A stretch of DNA of 64,000 nucleotides from Symploca sp. SIO2C1 (GTDB lineage Bacteria; Cyanobacteriota; Cyanobacteriia; Cyanobacteriales; Coleofasciculaceae), in contig JAAHGL010000026.1 of assembly GCA_010692635.1 (NCBI GenBank), forward strand, positions 1-64,000. The letters run 5' to 3'. Positions 62,070-64,000 of the stretch are shown here, piece after piece. Both the position numbers and the translations under genes were made by a program. Below the pieces are notes generated by a model that did not search any database, had not been told where the DNA came from, and saw nothing but the letters and a program-made list of their open reading frames with translations. Each line of letters begins with the position of its first letter. Position 1 is the first letter of the stretch.

Positions 62070-63803
62070 TCAGTTTAGTGGCACACGATAGCGGTCTGAT
62101 CTTGGTAATTGTCGAGGAAATTTTCTGTACTCTACCCATTGTTTTGACCACTGCTTACGAATACCAGGAACATCTTTTTTTACACCATGTAAATTCCAAT
62201 CACGATTGAAGTAATCTGTGTTAACATCTCTTAGCCAGTCATCAACCACTGAAGGAACTTGTTGTACATTATCTATTCCTATACGGCGATCGCATAGATA
62301 TTGAAAGAAATCAGCGGCAAGAATTGTTAAAGATGTTTTGTTGAAAATATTTGATTGCTTAGGATTACCCCAGTAATGCCATGCTTGATCGTTATCTTTA
62401 TCTGCTAGCTTATCTCGTACTGTAGTCCAGAATGAGATAAATACATCTCGCCAAGGACCATCAGACTTGTGCCAGTATTCAAAAGCATTTTGACATTCTT
62501 CTGATTCCCACTTATCAATAATTTTTGATTCAGATAAATGATAAAAATTCCATTGATCGGCGTAATCAACACTCTCATGAAAAAGTTTACCTCCTTTCAA
62601 ATCCCAAAATACTTTAACTATAGATGCCAGAACATTCCACTTAAGGCGGTCTTTAGTATCAGAAGTAAGTCCTCTTTCGACCAAACCGCAAAAAGGACTG
62701 TCCTGATATCTTGCAAGAAACGTCACAGCTCTTGATTCTTCAAGTTTAATGCCAGCATTTTCGAGTCGATCTGCTACTCTTTCTAATTCTTCATTAGAGA
62801 GGCTAGTAGATACAATTGTTCCGAGAAGCGCAGGTTTAATGGGAGTTGCTTTTTGATTCACCACTACGAATTGAAAAACTTGCTCTGCTGGATCAGTATT
62901 CATAAGTAGTGAAACTGGAAGCTGGCGAGCGGCTTCAGCTTCTATCCTTACTTGAGCCTCGTCTGCAGAAACTCCACCATCGAGCATTGCTTTCTCTATA
63001 CGTTCTTTATAATGTTCTCCCTTAACTAATTCCTGAGCTGATTGGATTGCTGCACGCAATCTATGTTGTCCATCTACAACAACTATTGGGCGAAGAAAAG
63101 AAATCATTGCTTCTTTGGAATAATCAAGAAATTTATCACCAGACCAGTGATTGTTTATTTCTTCTAAGACAGAAACATAAGCTGCAACCTCTTCCCAGAA
63201 ATCTAATATATGAGATTCATCAGTTAACGATATTATACTTTCATGGTTATTTGAACTTTCATTAATTTCCTGCTCTTCAGATGATTCATCTACTTCTTCT
63301 TGAAGACTATATTGAGTTTTTGCACGTTGTTTTAAATTCTTAATAAGGTTGTCAGAAACTTGGCGTTTTAACAGCTCTGGTACTCTCTGCTCTAAATCTT
63401 TTTTTACCCTTTTCAACAATTCCAGTAAACTCAAGCCTTCTAATGGTTCAGTTGTTATACTTAAATAACCGTATTGAACAGTGTTCTTATCATTGCTTTC
63501 ATTGTCATTACACTCAAAAATAACATTTTTCCAAGTTGGTTGACGTAGTGCACAAAGCAAAGGATTCTGAATGATATTTTTTTCATTTTGATAAAAATTA
63601 CCAATTTCTTTAAGACGTGTTTTATTTTCCTCTCGTTGAAAACCAGTAGTTTCTTGAGTCCCTATTTTCTTTTTTTGCGGCACTCCTGACCACATATCTA
63701 TTTCTACAGCTGAGGCAGCAAAAAGCACTAGCCAATCGCTAGATTTCGTTTGTTGAATACGAACTGCCTTATATTTGAATGTTTGCTGTTGTCCTTTACC
63801 CAT
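62070..63803 (-). CDS. dndB: DndB-like regulator of DNA phosphorothioation (DGQHR protein)
   Basis: 577 residues, longer than typical DndB (about 360-400). It has PIVVVDGQHRLRAAIQSAQE (the DGQHR motif at 244-248), LMNTDPAEQVFQFVVVNQKA and FLARYQDSPFCGLVERG, as in DndB and related DGQHR proteins. An acidic Ser/Glu-rich insert (about 165-205) and a long C-terminal tail account for the extra length. DndB represses or limits dnd expression in characterised systems. ATG 63803 follows AGGTAG. It is the first gene of the operon as seen here, and the promoter should lie in the last 200 bp of the window. Confidence 0.82.
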   Translation of the reverse strand: MGKGQQQTFKYKAVRIQQTKSSDWLVLFAASAVEIDMWSGVPQKKKIGTQETTGFQREENKTRLKEIGNFYQNEKNIIQNPLLCALRQPTWKNVIFECNDNESNDKNTVQYGYLSITTEPLEGLSLLELLKRVKKDLEQRVPELLKRQVSDNLIKNLKQRAKTQYSLQEEVDESSEEQEINESSNNHESIISLTDESHILDFWEEVAAYVSVLEEINNHWSGDKFLDYSKEAMISFLRPIVVVDGQHRLRAAIQSAQELVKGEHYKERIEKAMLDGGVSADEAQVRIEAEAARQLPVSLLMNTDPAEQVFQFVVVNQKATPIKPALLGTIVSTSLSNEELERVADRLENAGIKLEESRAVTFLARYQDSPFCGLVERGLTSDTKDRLKWNVLASIVKVFWDLKGGKLFHESVDYADQWNFYHLSESKIIDKWESEECQNAFEYWHKSDGPWRDVFISFWTTVRDKLADKDNDQAWHYWGNPKQSNIFNKTSLTILAADFFQYLCDRRIGIDNVQQVPSVVDDWLRDVNTDYFNRDWNLHGVKKDVPGIRKQWSKQWVEYRKFPRQLPRSDRYRVPLN

Positions 63804-64000
63804 TCTTGTCTACCTACTCAAATAAGGAAGTGTTATAAATCTTCATCTTTTAATGTTAACAGCCAATTTAGATACTTTCTGATGTAAGCAGTAGCTAACG
63901 GAAGGAACAGTATTCTCCAGCAGGGTATGGGAAGGAGAGAATGATACAGCATACCAAATTTAATTATCGCACATTAGTTTTGTTTTTAAAAACTAGTGCA
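63804..64000. promoter_or_regulatory. Upstream region of the dnd operon
   Basis: An AT-rich stretch without a gene. It contains an inverted pair (GGAACAGTATTCTCC) and should carry the dnd promoter on the minus strand. I cannot assign -35/-10 boxes with confidence. Confidence 0.3.

Noticed and set aside
63804-64000. Another dnd gene at the window edge
   Set aside because: No open frame of useful length remains before the end; any further gene would lie outside the window.

Overview
The window looks like cyanobacterial chromosome. It carries a light-dependent protochlorophyllide reductase, NDH-1 subunits NdhF and NdhD beside an RbcR-type LysR regulator, and many HIP1 octamers (GCGATCGC). It also has the repeat load typical of large filamentous cyanobacterial genomes: 7-bp tandem repeats in most intergenic gaps, and several families of MITE-like dispersed repeats. 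I cannot name the species. I see no tRNA, rRNA or CRISPR array.

Layout. 1-9.2 kb: metabolic and membrane genes (acyl-CoA dehydrogenase-like, PstB-like ATPase without its transporter, TVP38/DedA-like and CPBP membrane proteins, a methyltransferase), an unknown Cys-rich protein, a truncated Uma2 gene and an orphan PD-(D/E)XK-like protein. 9.2-12.3 kb: a toxin-antitoxin and defence-like patch (PIN protein with HTH/ImmA metalloprotease, divergent GIY-YIG protein across a 24-bp palindrome, a small conserved protein with an apparent AUA start, truncated AbiTii and PIN genes). 12.3-14.1 kb: por and purN. 14.3-25.9 kb: a cell-surface glycan locus (sulfotransferase, two GT2 glycosyltransferases, Wzx-like flippase, GT39-like membrane glycosyltransferase, two methyltransferases, polysaccharide deacetylase, UDP-galactopyranose-mutase-like flavoprotein, SGNH hydrolase).

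26.3-29.1 kb holds the most interesting candidate. A PatA/PatG-type subtilisin (the cyanobactin maturation protease family) is followed at once by two short genes. Their products share the N-terminus MK(L/I)PN-S-G--R but end in different Cys-rich tails, which looks like a RiPP leader/core arrangement. No YcaO cyclodehydratase or prenyltransferase is present. 29.4-35 kb: a second PD-(D/E)XK-like orphan, a small acidic protein, and a NACHT NTPase whose upstream region carries two copies of a 42-48 bp element exactly 400 bp apart, followed by small membrane and NfeD-like proteins.

35-49 kb: a flavoprotein-SelD fusion, cysE, a secreted protein, an IscB-type IS200/IS605 relic, a large coiled-coil/TPR membrane protein, a Leu/Ile/Val-type binding protein, an IS630-type relic with a 135-bp MITE-like element, a Ser/Thr kinase, rbcR, an NnrU/Z-ISO-like gene and a thioredoxin. 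49-59 kb: a third PD-(D/E)XK-like orphan, a DUF433-like remnant, a pentapeptide-repeat gene broken in a run of nine G, then ndhF, ndhD and ispG. 57.8-63.8 kb: a HIRAN-type protein with a truncated HipA-like partner, a small membrane protein, and a DNA phosphorothioation operon dndB-HNH-dndC, in which an HNH nuclease gene sits between dndB and dndC and dndD/dndE are absent.

Functions come from motifs and family knowledge read by eye. No database search was run. Where a start is ambiguous I chose the codon with the better ribosome binding site and say so in the entry.
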